From contig JADGJT010000260.1 in the NCBI GenBank assembly GCA_027604005.1, positions 1 through 34,177 on the forward strand: a stretch of 34,177 nt of DNA. Reading direction: 5' to 3'. Shown here piece by piece: positions 9,701 to 20,078 of this stretch; positions within the stretch are counted from its first letter, which is position 1; each line of letters begins with the position of its first letter. The DNA comes from Dinochytrium kinnereticum (Eukaryota > Chytridiomycota > Chytridiomycetes > Chytridiales > Chytridiaceae). The notes beneath the pieces were generated by a model, which ran no database searches, was not told the origin of the DNA, and saw nothing but the letters and a program-made list of their open reading frames with translations. Position numbers and translations under genes: made by a program.

Positions 9701-12690
9701 ACCCAAGCTCAAGCTCGAAGTTGAGCTCGCCGATGGAACATTCAGCGAAAAAACCGGTAAGCATTTTGCCTTCCCCCCCAATCGGCAACTTCCCATCATT
9801 GCTAACAACCTAGACCTCATCGTCTTCCCCGAGCTTCTCCCTGGCGCCAGCAAAGTCATCAATCTCCGCGTCAGCAACATCGGTGACTCGGAAATGACAA
9901 TCACCAAATGCAAAGTCCCCCAATCGGGCCCCATTCAAGGCAGCATCCTCTCCATTGCCGAAGGCCAAAAAATCGAGCACGGCGTCTCCATCATCGTCCC
10001 GATCACATTCACCCACCCCTCCCGAGTCCCAGCCGTCGCAGGAGCAACCTCCTACGACGTCACCACTGATTTTCCTCTGAACACGGACGACCCCGAGACT
10101 GGGTTGAAGATTATGAGTTTTGTTGGGAAGGTTGGGTTCAAGCCTCTTCCACCTCCTGCTGACACTTGGATCTACTCTGGGTGTTACTCGTACACTGGCC
10201 CGCGTATCCTGTCGTTCGGGAAGGGAAATGGGTCACCAATGACTCCCAATCTTTGTGTTCAGCTTTGCTCGAGCGATGCGAGAAAGTTCCCGGTGGCGGG
10301 TGTTGAGTACGCTGGAGAGTGTTGGTGTGGTCTAACGATGCCCACCACTGGGTTAGGCTCTGACGCTTGCATTTTGCCTTGCAAGGGGGATACGTCGGTG
10401 ACGTGTGGTGGCCCTGGATCGTTAAACGTTTACTATAACCCTGCGGTGATTTCGCCGCCGGTTTCATCTACCACGAGCATGACCACGACCACGACTACAA
10501 CCACGACCACGACCACGACTACAACTACGATAACGATGACTACTGAGACATCTGCACCGATTACGACAGCGACGGAATCTTCATCTACAGCAACGACCAC
10601 TGAGACATCTGCACCGATAACGACAGCGACGGAATCTACATCTACGGCAACGACCACTTCTGCGTCACCGACGGAACCTACCACCACGACAACGGCAACT
10701 GTTACGGCTACGGCTACGGCATTGCCATCTGGTTGGGGTTACGTTGGATGTACTGTCAATGGTGGTGGAGGGACCCCGAGGCTCTTTAGCATTCAGTTAC
10801 CTGGGGTCTTGTACACGCCTACGACCTGTCAGAGTGGGTGCTTGGCATTGAATCCGGATAATGTGTTTGCTGGTGTTGAATATGGGTTAGTTCTTTTTCA
10901 ATATTTTTTGCTGTTTTTTTTTTAGCCTCTGCCTCGCACATTGTAGTTGTTAGACGTTAATTTTTTATTCTATTCTGCCTCAGTGGTGAATGTTGGTGCG
11001 GCAATACCATCGCCAACCGCGTTGCCGCCCCCGAAACAGATTGCAACGTCAAGTGCACCTCAGACAACCTTCTGATCTGCGGCGGGGGTAACCGATTAAG
11101 TTTATTCGCATTTAAACTCGCTGGTTCAACCTCGTCTTCCACAACTACAACCATTGTGGTTCCCACTTCAACCTCTACGATGGAGCCCACGCCCACAGCC
11201 ACGACTGCACCATCGGCTTGGACCTCTATTGGATGTACGGTGAATGGGGGTGGGAATGTGCCAAGGTTCTTTAGCGTGCAGTTGGTAGGGGCTTCATACA
11301 CCCCAGCGACTTGTCAGAGTGGGTGCTTGGCTTTGAGTTCTGATAATGTGTTTGCTGGTGTTGAGTATGGGTAGGTTTTGTGACTGGTTTGTTTTTCCTT
11401 GTTTTTTTTTCAGGGAAGGGGTGCTAACATTACACCTACATTGTGACTGCAGAGGTGAATGCTGGTGCGGTACATCAATTGTTAACCGCGTAGCCGCCCC
11501 CGAAACGGAGTGCAACGTCAAGTGTACTGCTGACAACACTATTACTTGCGGGGGTAATAACCGGTTAAGCCTATTTGGGTACACTCCTATCATCGTTCCT
11601 ACCTCCTCTGCGCCGCCCGTAGTCATTTCAACGATCACTTCATCGATTGAACCCATCCCAATCACTACGATTGTCGAGCCCACCACTGCTGTCACCACCA
11701 CAACGACCACTGCCGAGACGAAAACCTCAACCACTACCGTGTCCGAGCAAACCACGACGGCCACGACCCCCACGAGCACCATCGCAGCCACGGAGACACC
11801 TCGATGGGTTTACGTTGGATGCACCCTGGACTCACCTAGATTGTTCCAGGGTGGTCAGTTACCTAGTACCCTTTACACTCCTCTAACCTGTCAGACTGCA
11901 TGTCTTGCAAAAGGCTTGGCGTTTTCTGGGGTTCAATATGGGTAAGATGCTTCTTTATCGCTAAAGGTCAAGCGAGCAATGAGTAACCTGTTTGTTTATT
12001 TGTTAAATTGCAGCGGTGAATGCTGGTGCGGCGCCGACGCCTCGACGCGAACCATGGCCCCTGAAACAGATTGCAAGATGACTTGCAAGCAAGACCCTGC
12101 TCAGATATGTGGTGCGAGTCTCCGTATGAGTCTCTACCAGTACGTTATCCCAACTGCCAAGTCCTCAACCACCACCACTACCACCACCACTGCAACGACC
12201 ACCACACCTCCTACGACGAGTCCTGATGACGCTCCAGTCACATTACCCCCTTCTGAGGGAGGAACTACGACCACAACTGCGCCCCCTTCGTCGATTGATG
12301 GATGGGTTTATGTTGGGTGCACTGTGAGTGGTGGAACGTTTAACGGAGTTTCGGTCCCGAGGTTATTCACTGGAGGAAGATTAGGAAGTGGCTACACTCC
12401 TCGAACATGTGAGACTGCTTGCTTGGCCGCCAAGAAGGGATACGTTTTTGCTGGGCTGGAGTATGGGTGAGCTATTCTTATCGTTTGTTTTCTTTAGCGT
12501 GAGTGATGGGAAGAATTGTATTCTGACTCTTTTTTTCATCTTCTTTTCCTGCAGTGGTGAATGCTGGTGTGGAACGACAATGACGAATCGTGTCGTTGCG
12601 CCAGAGACGGATTGTAAGATGCGTTGTAAGGCTGACACCACGCAGATCTGCGGTGGCGGGAACAGGATGAGCTTGTACCGCTTGAACTGA
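6704..12690 (+). CDS. Secreted beta-propeller / Ig-like / five-WSC-domain protein (paralog B)
   Basis: Tandem paralog of the gene at 1302, predicted 1629 residues. Exons: 6704-6855, 6981-7073, 7155-7170, 7246-7321, 7404-7477, 7537-7632, 7700-7920, 7984-9520, 9669-9756, 9814-10885, 10984-11370, 11453-11941, 12014-12466, 12555-12690. Exons 2-7 and 9 have the same lengths as in paralog A, which strongly supports both models. The signal peptide (residues 1-33) is a Leu/Pro/Met run ending INAALA. The beta-propeller and Ig-like region follow, then WSC domains at about 902-994, 1091-1187, 1220-1316, 1388-1479 and 1530-1629. Each of the last four is split by a phase-2 intron just before GECWCG. Linkers are Thr-rich and one carries a 57-bp tandem duplication. 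There is no membrane anchor, so it is probably secreted or held in the cell wall. The extra WSC domains should raise avidity for a polysaccharide ligand, which is not known. Confidence 0.86.
10476..10541 (+). repeat. ACC/ACG/ACT triplet run encoding poly-Thr
   Basis: A low-complexity run of Thr codons (ACC, ACG, ACT, ACA) in the linker after the first WSC domain of paralog B. It gives a near-homopolymeric Thr stretch, likely a mucin-like O-glycosylated spacer and prone to length variation. Confidence 0.8.
10542..10655 (+). repeat. 57-bp coding tandem duplication in the Thr-rich linker
   Basis: Two copies (10542-10598 and 10599-10655) of a 19-codon unit, TETSAPITTATESSSTATT, the second with one residue changed (SSS to STS). 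The in-frame unit lengthens the linker between WSC domains 1 and 2. Near identity of the copies suggests a recent event. Confidence 0.9.
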
Positions 12691-13884
12691 ATGATGCTGT
12701 GACGTCGATTTACCCTCTGTTCCATTTTTCTTTCCTGTTTTCTTCTTCTTCTTTTTTTAATGCAATATCGGTTTCGAGTTTTCGGTTTCCGCGAGTTCCA
12801 ATCTCGCATCATAATTTTGTTTATCCTTTTTAGATTATGGTTTTTTTTCTCCCACTTTTCCCCATATTCTTAAGAGTCGCATTGTTATTTGTTTGGCTGC
12901 ACTCTTTAGATATGGCCCATTATTCTTTTCCATCACACATTTCACCCTTTTTGTCTTTTGTTTAGAAGGCTTGTGGATATATGCAAATAAAGTAAGATAC
13001 ACATTCAATTTGAGGCATTATGACCTGAAATGGATCAGCCAGCATCATATTTATGAGACAAAGGACGAATAGTTTTTCCTTGAATCCTTTCTTTCGATTA
13101 TGAGAGACCTCATTTGTTCACAATCTCCATCATCCTCGCATTGCCCTTCAAAAATAATACAGAATCAATCGACAAGATCAGATCCAGTGGCTTATATGTT
13201 GTGGTTTGATCACTGATGAGATTGAGGGTGCAAAGGCGCGGATGGGTTGAGGGTGATAAGGGGGTGGGCGGGTTGGGTCAAGGATGAGTGGACGGATTGA
13301 GGAATATGGAGGTGAGGATGAACGGAATGCAGCAAATCTCCTTTCATGCTCTCAGGGGCCATGAGTGAGAACACACGTAAAGGCAAACAGGGGGGAAGGA
13401 GTGAGCTGAAGACGCAACGCGATAACACGTAAACGCAACATCCGTCGCAATGGGGGGCGTGAACCCAAGACGCGTTCTCGCGTCGCCTTCCCATTTCTTC
13501 AACAACAATAAAATGAAATGTTTTCTTTGTGGCATTTTGGGTTCGCTCAATGATAGTGTGATCTTTGCCCGCAGCACTGTGTCTAACATCACGAATCTGA
13601 CGTGAATGTTACGCAGCCCAACCTACAGCCGACAACAGCTGCTTACAGGAACTTTACGAAACTGGTCCACCTGCATCCCATCGCCATCCCGTCGTCTCCT
13701 GCGAGTCCGTCATCCATCCATCTCATCAGCAACAGCAGCAGCAGCAGCAGTCACGCACGCAGGCAGGCAGGCAGGCAGTCGTTGCATTCCCACAGCCTTC
13801 ATCTGGTCGCTGCTTGCTCAGCCAGTCACGCTGATAACGCTCGCGCGCAAAGAGTAACCAAAACTGGACCGTCAGCCAAGAGAT
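12691..13884. other. Intergenic region: WSC paralog B 3' flank and carbonic anhydrase promoter / 5' UTR
   Basis: The left part is T/C-rich and carries AATAAA at 12986-12991, a possible but distant polyadenylation signal. The right part is GC-richer, with CAG and GCAG microsatellites (13727-13778) shortly before the start codon at 13885, probably in the 5' UTR or core promoter. Short open frames here lack codon structure or recognisable motifs. Confidence 0.5.
13727..13778 (+). repeat. CAG and GCAG microsatellites
   Basis: Eight CAG/CAA triplets at 13727-13750 and five GCAG units at 13759-13778, just upstream of the carbonic anhydrase start codon. Confidence 0.9.
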
Positions 13885-15392
13885 ATGAACGGTGCCTTCT
13901 CCAGCCGATACGGCGACAACTCAAGGTCCCAGTACATTGACAGTGTTGATCGAGGAAGGTACGCTGAGAGGGCCCCTTATGGCGAGAGATCGGTGGGCGA
14001 TCGGTATACTGAGAGGCCTGTGGAGCGTTCGGTGACCGACCGATACACATCAAGGGCTCCTTCTCCTGTCGACAGATCTACAACGGCGAGGACGTACGGC
14101 GGTAGGGGAACGGGAGACAAGCACCCCATTGTTGGAGCTGATAGGAGCAGAGGCGAGAGAGTCAACGGTGAGCACACAAGCAGTGAGCGGCTCAGTGGTG
14201 GGAGGGCAGACAAACCTTCATCTGGAAGGATCACCCCTGAGCGATACGGAGAGAGGGGGGGGTCTCAAGCCATTGGACTCCGCAGCACATCGCAGACGAC
14301 CGGTGTGAACAGCAGGAGCACCGGGTCAAGCCCACCTCATGGAATGTCCAGCAGTTCAAACGGGTCAACTGCGTCAAGGATGATCCCAAACATCAACACA
14401 CACCTAGCAGCTCCGGTGGAGCCAGGGCCTCCCTCTCATGGAGACACCCTGCTGGAGTTGCTTGATAACAACCGGATCTGGGCTGACCGGTTGAGGAGAG
14501 AGACACCAGGGCTGCTGGAGAGACTCGCCACCCAGCAGACCCCTGAGATTCTTTGGATCGGTATGTGTGTCTGTCCTTGCCTTCCTTTGTACTGAAGCGG
14601 AGTCTTCTTTGGCTGACTGAACATGTTCTTATCCCCGTATAAAGGCTGCTCTGACTCCCGTGTGCCTGCTGAGAGTGTTGTGGGCCTTGGTCCTGGAGAC
14701 CTTTTCGTCCACCGAAACATTGCCAACGTGGTCTGCCACACTGATCTCAGTCTGCTGTCTGTCCTCCAATACGCTGTTGACGTCTTGAAGGTGAAGCACA
14801 TCATTGTGTGCGGACACTACAAGTGCGGTGGCTGTATGGCTGCCATGTCATCAAAGCAGTACGGTTTGATCGACAACTGGTAAGGCCCTTCTATTTAAAG
14901 CGTACTTGAAAAGCGATTCTTTCGCTCTTATCTAATCGTTCTTGCAAACCCTTTTCCGACTGCTCAAAAAAAAAAAAAAAAAAAAAAGGCTACGCAACAT
15001 CAAGGACGTGTACAGCACCAACAAACACGTTCTGGACCAGATCGAGGATCAGAATGAGAAGCTCGACATGCTTGTCGAGCTCAACGTTGCCAAGAGTGTT
15101 CACAATATCTGCCACACCACCGTCGTTCAGAATGCATGGGGCCGAGGCCAGTACCTGAGCGTTCATGGGTGGTCCTACCGTCTTGACGATGGCCACATTC
15201 GGTAAGATTCCTACCATGCTTACATAGTTTTCATTGTGCGATCTGAATGCTTATAAATCTATTGTCTGCTATAGGGATCTGGAGCTCTGCATTAATAACC
15301 AAGATGAAGTGGAGGGTGTCTACTCGTACGCTACCGCGATGGTAAAAGCTAAGGAGACGTCATACGACCGTCGCAGCCGGTACGGCAAGTAA
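13885..15392 (+). CDS. Beta-class carbonic anhydrase with long disordered N-terminal extension
   Basis: Interconverts CO2 and bicarbonate using zinc. Exons: 13885-14560, 14645-14879, 14989-15201, 15275-15392; the product is 413 residues. The catalytic domain starts near residue 180 and carries the beta-class signature: CSDSR at 227-231 (zinc ligand C227, D229-R231 dyad), and H283 and C286 in CGHYKCGG as the other zinc ligands. A trailing '[11 protein letters not shown]' segment resembles beta-CA C-termini. The first 180 or so residues are not typical of the family. They are Arg/Ser/Gly-rich with repeated RYxER-like units ([16 protein letters not shown]) and appear disordered. Their role is unknown; targeting or phospho-regulation is possible. 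Fungal beta-CAs are usually about 220-290 residues, so this one is long. The acceptor of the third exon follows a run of 22 A residues instead of a pyrimidine tract. Confidence 0.93.
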
Positions 15393-16168
15393 AGTCGATT
15401 ATTCCAGGATTTGCAAATCGGTCATCATATCCATAAGCCTTCGCTGCCCACTTATATAAGAAAAAGACGAGAACATGGGAAAAAGAAAAAAACAGGAATG
15501 GAGTTGAGCTCCCCCCTCCTTCGAACCGACTTTTTTTGATTTTTATTTCTTATCTTCTTTACTTTTTCTGCATTTTGATCCTCTCTGTTCAAAGTTGTGA
15601 CTTTTCTCCTCCCTTTGTTCTCGTTACAATTTAGTCTCTCTTATCCTTTTCTTTGGCTTCTCTCTCGACATTAGCTGCTGTTTTTGTCCGTTATTATTTG
15701 CGTATCTTTTATTCTTTGCGGGGCTTTTACAAATCCTATTTCGTTGCTTTGCAGTCATACCTGTGCCTACGACCCGTCATTTGAATGTGTTTATCGATTG
15801 TACCTTTCATGTAAATCTTGAGAAAAAAACAGAAAGAAAAGTTAGCTTGCATCGCTCAGATAGAGTCGTCCGTAAAGACCAGTTTTGTTATTAATCAACA
15901 GCTGCATCTAAAGCAGTGGTGCAGCAGATGAAAATATAACTTATAAGTAACAATGAGTGCCTTCCAAAAAAGAAAGAGAGGGAGAGAGATATATATATGT
16001 AGATATATATTAAATGTATGCACGAAATGCCAATTTGATGAATTCTGGTTTATTAAGTGTATTGGAAAAGAAAAAAAAAGTATGTATGCATAACAGTCAC
16101 TGGTATCAATATACACCACCCCTTAAAGAGCGGATACAATATAACTACCCCTACTCCCAAAGCCAACT
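15393..16168. other. Convergent 3' flanks of the carbonic anhydrase and the minus-strand membrane-protein gene
   Basis: Non-coding. About 15519-15720 is a T/C-rich tract typical of fungal 3' UTRs. About 15971-16010 is an AGAG then ATAT simple repeat. No RNA gene or coding frame is supported. The terminators of the two converging genes must lie here, but no clear AATAAA was seen. Confidence 0.55.
15971..16010. repeat. AG/AT simple repeat
   Basis: Runs of (AG)n followed by (AT)n in the convergent intergenic region; no function is evident. Confidence 0.85.
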
Positions 16169-16981
16169 TCACTCCCTTCCCCTCTTCCACCCTCCACCTT
16201 CAGCCTCGGGAGAAAAGAGCACTGACTCCCTCACCTCCACCTCATCTGCCTCTGAAAACACCAAATCAGTAACAGCAGAAGCCAATGGAGCATTCAAACT
16301 CTTCCCCATGGGTGGTGAGATCCTCAGAAGCTGCGCACCAAACGGTGCAGATGGAGGCGCGCTCCCTGCAGGAGTGGTTGGACTGAAGATGAGAGAGGTG
16401 ACGGAAGAATCTGGACGAGATATAGGATCGTGTCTTTGGAGGGTGCCAAAGAAAGAGAGGTCGAGGTTTTCGGGGTTTGCACCTGCACGTGCGGTGGTGA
16501 ACGAGTGACGGTTCGTGAGAGCAGCACTTTCGGATTTTCGTGGTGCTGGAGTCGGGTTAGAGCGGTTGTGGGGTTCTTGGCGGTTGGCCGTCACGGATTT
16601 CGAATGCGTCGGCACAATGCTTGAAGTAGCTGTATCCCGCCATCGTGAGGATTCCTGTGCACGAACCAACGGTCTTCGACCGTCGACAAGCCTGGGCCTG
16701 GTGGGAGCCGAATACGTTCGCTCCAAAAGAGCGCTATTATGTGAGAGTCGGTCCGGTACGGCCAAAGCCTTTGGATGCTGAGTGGTGAGTTTTGAATCCG
16801 CATTGTCCGTCCTCTCAACATCGTGTTGAATGTAGTAGGAGCCACCAATGTGACTTGATCCGCTGAATCTCTGTCGTCTACTACGAATCATGTAAAGAAT
16901 TCCCGCAACGGCAGCCCCACAGAGAAGCGCGATGAGGATTCCAACGGCGATGCCGAGGACATTTGTTGTCATTGCGTCCAT
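16169..16981 (-). CDS. Single-pass membrane protein with a disordered cytoplasmic tail, unknown function
   Basis: One uninterrupted 270-residue frame whose ATG (complement of 16979-16981) is the first after an in-frame stop. A hydrophobic segment at about 8-32 (VLGIAVGILIALLCGAAVAG) is followed by RSRRQR. The positive-inside rule therefore places the long C-terminal part in the cytoplasm, with a very short outside N-terminus (signal-anchor type). The tail is Ser/Pro/Arg-rich with no recognised catalytic motif and looks disordered. An upstream exon encoding an ectodomain could have been missed; none with good splice signals was found. The gene converges on the carbonic anhydrase and diverges from the 7TM-RGS array. 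Uninterrupted length and TM topology support a real gene, but there is no family assignment. Confidence 0.55.
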   Translation of the reverse strand: MDAMTTNVLGIAVGILIALLCGAAVAGILYMIRSRRQRFSGSSHIGGSYYIQHDVERTDNADSKLTTQHPKALAVPDRLSHNSALLERTYSAPTRPRLVDGRRPLVRAQESSRWRDTATSSIVPTHSKSVTANRQEPHNRSNPTPAPRKSESAALTNRHSFTTARAGANPENLDLSFFGTLQRHDPISRPDSSVTSLIFSPTTPAGSAPPSAPFGAQLLRISPPMGKSLNAPLASAVTDLVFSEADEVEVRESVLFSPEAEGGGWKRGRE

Positions 16982-18145
16982 TTTCAGTCCAGCGTAGCGT
17001 TCAGCCAGTCATTCAACTATTGCAGCACCAGCAGCAGGAGCTTGAAAAGCAATCGACTCGCCGGTCAAGCGTTGCATAAAACAGCACGAAGTAGCCAACT
17101 CTGCGGTGTCTAGGCGTGATGTCAGCCGCTCTCCTGTCATTAGATGAAAGCAACACTTGATGATTGGGTGTGCTAAGAATTGTTGGGGCAAAGATGAGAC
17201 CGAAATTTGAAACATAACACTGTAATTAAATGGTCGTGATCATTACACTTTGTGGCCGCTAATACATAAAACACTGCGAAGAACCAGCGCCATGGCTGTG
17301 GGCGGTGGGGATCCATACGTTAACCCCTTGGGGCTGGCTATCTACGTTGTGTTGCAGGAATGTCTTCGCTAAACTTTGCTCGAAGGATTGACTAAAACTC
17401 AAATCCAGCGAGCTATCAATCCTGTCCTCTGTAAGGACAGAGAGTATTGCAACTTGCTCAAGTATTGATCACCGCAACCATTGTTATCGGGGGGAATTCC
17501 AAGGTCATTGAACATAGAACTTTCGGCAGTTGGAATGTTAATAACTTCACCAGTTTTTTTTTTATGGATGTTTTACAGTAGTTGTCTTATTCGTTTTACT
17601 TGTTGCAGCTTCTCACCAATACAACTTCCAGCGAATCCAGTAATAAAATGGCAGAGCAACATTACAGGTTCCTGTCGTCGTCGTCAAAGTCCTGCCGACA
17701 AGTCGGACCAACCAGCCTGACGGCAACGGCCGTGTCCCCAATGTGCAACTGTGCAACGCGCCACAGTGCATTGCGATTCCAATGCAACTGCTGCCGTTTG
17801 CTTGGAGGCCCAGGAAGCGGGAAGAATAATAAGGTAATGTGTGGTAAAGCGCGGTGAGGCTCGTCCCTCTTTTTCCACAAGAAACCAAAAAGGAGTCCAC
17901 CCCTTTGTCTCAGGTGGGGTCCCCGCGCCAGCCAAAAAAGAACCATTTCAGCGATCATCATCTGGCTGAAAGAGATCAATAAAAATACAACACGTTAATG
18001 TTTTTGTGGTTTGCCAGAGGTTGATAGATACACTCGTCAAAGGGAAATAGCGGAGACAGCAGATTCTTGCAAACCACGACGTGCTTGACCAACATCGCAT
18101 TGCAAGAGAGACAAAAGACAAGAAGGAAAAGTGGGGGCATCAACA
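16982..18145. other. Divergent intergenic region between the membrane-protein gene and the first 7TM-RGS gene
   Basis: About 1.2 kb without a supportable gene. Open frames around 17481-17979 on both strands are short, overlap each other and show no motif. A small hairpin CTGTCC(N7)GGACAG lies at 17422-17440. The region presumably carries both promoters. Confidence 0.5.
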
Positions 18146-20078
18146 ATGAATAGCACGGAATCGCCAGCAGCGGCGCTGAACCACCGCGGGACATCGTTCA
18201 TCATCATCGCACCCATTAACGCAGCGTAGGCATCGGACCATTTGCGAATAAAGGAGAGGGCCCTCTGGGCAAGCTGTCCACAACGACTAACTTCCTCAAA
18301 ACCGAAAACAGCTTCGTGATTACAACAACCGCCCTCTTCGTTCTTCGCAGGTCCCATCCCCAAATCCGTCGCAACTGCTGCATTCTCACGACATGCCAGG
18401 CTTTCGCCAACCTCGTCTTCTCCACCACCATTCTTCTCCTGAACCCCCTCTTCCCACGTTTCCCCGGCTTTGCGCTGTTCTGGCTTACAGCCCTATTCAT
18501 TCTTCTGTGGATCCTTTGCGTCCTGGGCCGAGGACTTCGGCTGCTTGCCCTCTATGAGTGGAATGACAGGCGGTTAAGCATCAGCGAGGCTTTGAGAGAC
18601 AGATTGCTCGCCATCTCCCTATCCCGGAACATAAACGATCGAGCGGCAGCGATGGCGGATGCTTTGGCGGTGACAGGTTCCGGTGGAAGGGAACATTTTG
18701 ACCTTTTAAGGAGGGTCTCAACGAGACGGAAGACTCACCTAATGATGGTGAATGAGATGGAACCTGGTGCGAATCCAGACAGGGAGGTAACAAGAAAGAT
18801 CATTATATCAATTGGGCTGGCTTTGATCGCTCAGGCCATCGGATGCCTGTTCTTGCAGCTGCTTTTGCCGGACCCCGTGAGGGTTTTCCCTCGAATGGCT
18901 GTTGGGAGGGAGATGGTGCCGCTTTTTACGAGCCATTTGTTGGCGACGTACATCATCGCGGGGCTTTACCTTGTTGTTTGCTCTCCGTTGCTTCTTTATG
19001 TCCTATGGAACGTTAAGGACGCTGTGAGTCTCCCCACACATCTTTTTGGCACTTTTTTTTTAGCGGCTTGGTGCATTTACTAACACACTAAAACAGAATG
19101 GTATCAAGAAACAAATCGTTACGACTCTTGTCCTCGGCACTCCTCTTTTCGTGATCTGGTTCATTTTACTCTTTGTGAAGACCGGACCCCTGGGATCCCT
19201 GAAAGAGTTTATCCCAGCCCCCTACCTCCCCTACGTCCTCTTCCTAGTGGCCCACATCACCTCAATCGTTATCCCACTGATCAAATCCTACACGACTGAG
19301 ACCCCGTCCAGACTAAAGGCATGGACCCCCCTAAAAAAAGCGGACTCCGAAAAAACACTTCTATACAGCCCTTCTCAACCGCGAACTTCTCGTTTGTACC
19401 CCTGGCGAAAGCTCGACAGCTTAAGCAGGGCGGAGTCACAAGATGTCCGAAACAAGGAAGGGTGGCTTAAGAAGTTCAGGCTGGGCAGCAAACAAAGGAG
19501 CGGTGAGGGGTACCCCACAAGCCTTAAACTGACCGAATCCGACTTTCGTCGAGTTCTGGAGGACGCACAGCTCTTCCCCTCATTCAAAAAGTTCTCAGCG
19601 GCCGATTTCTCCATCGAAGCCGCCGTATTTCATGAGAGCCATGTCTTCCTTCGGCGCGCGATTCATTTACTCGTGGAGTCAGGGAGCCTGCCTTCGTGCG
19701 GGACATTGCAGGTGACTGATGAGGATATTGCTGCTGCGTCGGGGAGAAGACAAGGGGATACTATATCGCCTCGGGGTGCCGTTGTTGGGCAGTTTTGCTA
19801 CATCTGGGAGACATTCGTGAAAGTAGGTGCTCTGATGGAGGTGAAAGAGCTTTCAAAGGATGCAAGGGAGAGGGTTGAAGAAGGGCTATCGAGTGGTATC
19901 TACTCGCCGGATATATTTGACGAGGTTGCGGAGGAGAACTTTAAGATCATGTTTGAGAACGTTTACCCAAAGGTTAGTAGCTTGCCCGTCCTTTCGCTGT
20001 TCTGTGTGTGAAATGGCCCGACTAACGTGTATTCTATAGTTCCTCCTCTTCCATAATTCGAATTGCCGTGCTCTTTAA
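18146..20078 (+). CDS. Seven-transmembrane protein with C-terminal RGS-like domain (paralog 1)
   Basis: Putative receptor-like regulator of heterotrimeric G proteins, with the architecture of plant AtRGS1 and fungal GprK/RgsC-type proteins. Exons: 18146-18225, 18312-19023, 19097-19972, 20040-20078; 568 residues. Predicted TM segments lie near residues 17-39, 50-70, 79-100, 189-212, 233-258, 270-292 and 306-326, with a long cytosolic loop between TM3 and TM4. The RGS-like domain spans about 409-568, from LTESDFRRVLED to the YPKF motif formed across the last splice junction. The Asn residues that contact G-alpha in canonical RGS domains appear replaced (IEA for EEN; Glu at the second position), so GAP activity is uncertain. 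The start was chosen by alignment of the first exon with the two downstream paralogs, which share phases and the NAA/NAM-F junction. First of three tandem copies. Confidence 0.85.

Noticed and set aside
10433..10687. Valine-rich minus-strand frame, and similar ones at 5029-5403 and 11294-11791
   Set aside because: They are the reverse complement of Thr-rich linkers (ACN read backwards gives Val codons), not genes.
13727..13778. Tandem CAG/GCAG units considered as a CRISPR-like array
   Set aside because: Units of 3-4 bp without spacers; a simple microsatellite in a eukaryotic genome.
16014..16508. Plus-strand frames over the minus-strand membrane-protein gene
   Set aside because: The minus frame is uninterrupted for 270 codons with clear TM and positive-inside topology; the plus frames are broken and featureless.
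17422..17440. Hairpin considered as a terminator or small RNA
   Set aside because: Only a 6-bp stem with no flanking support; expected by chance at this length.
17481..17979. Several overlapping short frames on both strands
   Set aside because: No motif, no splice logic and mutual overlap; typical of GC-moderate intergenic DNA.
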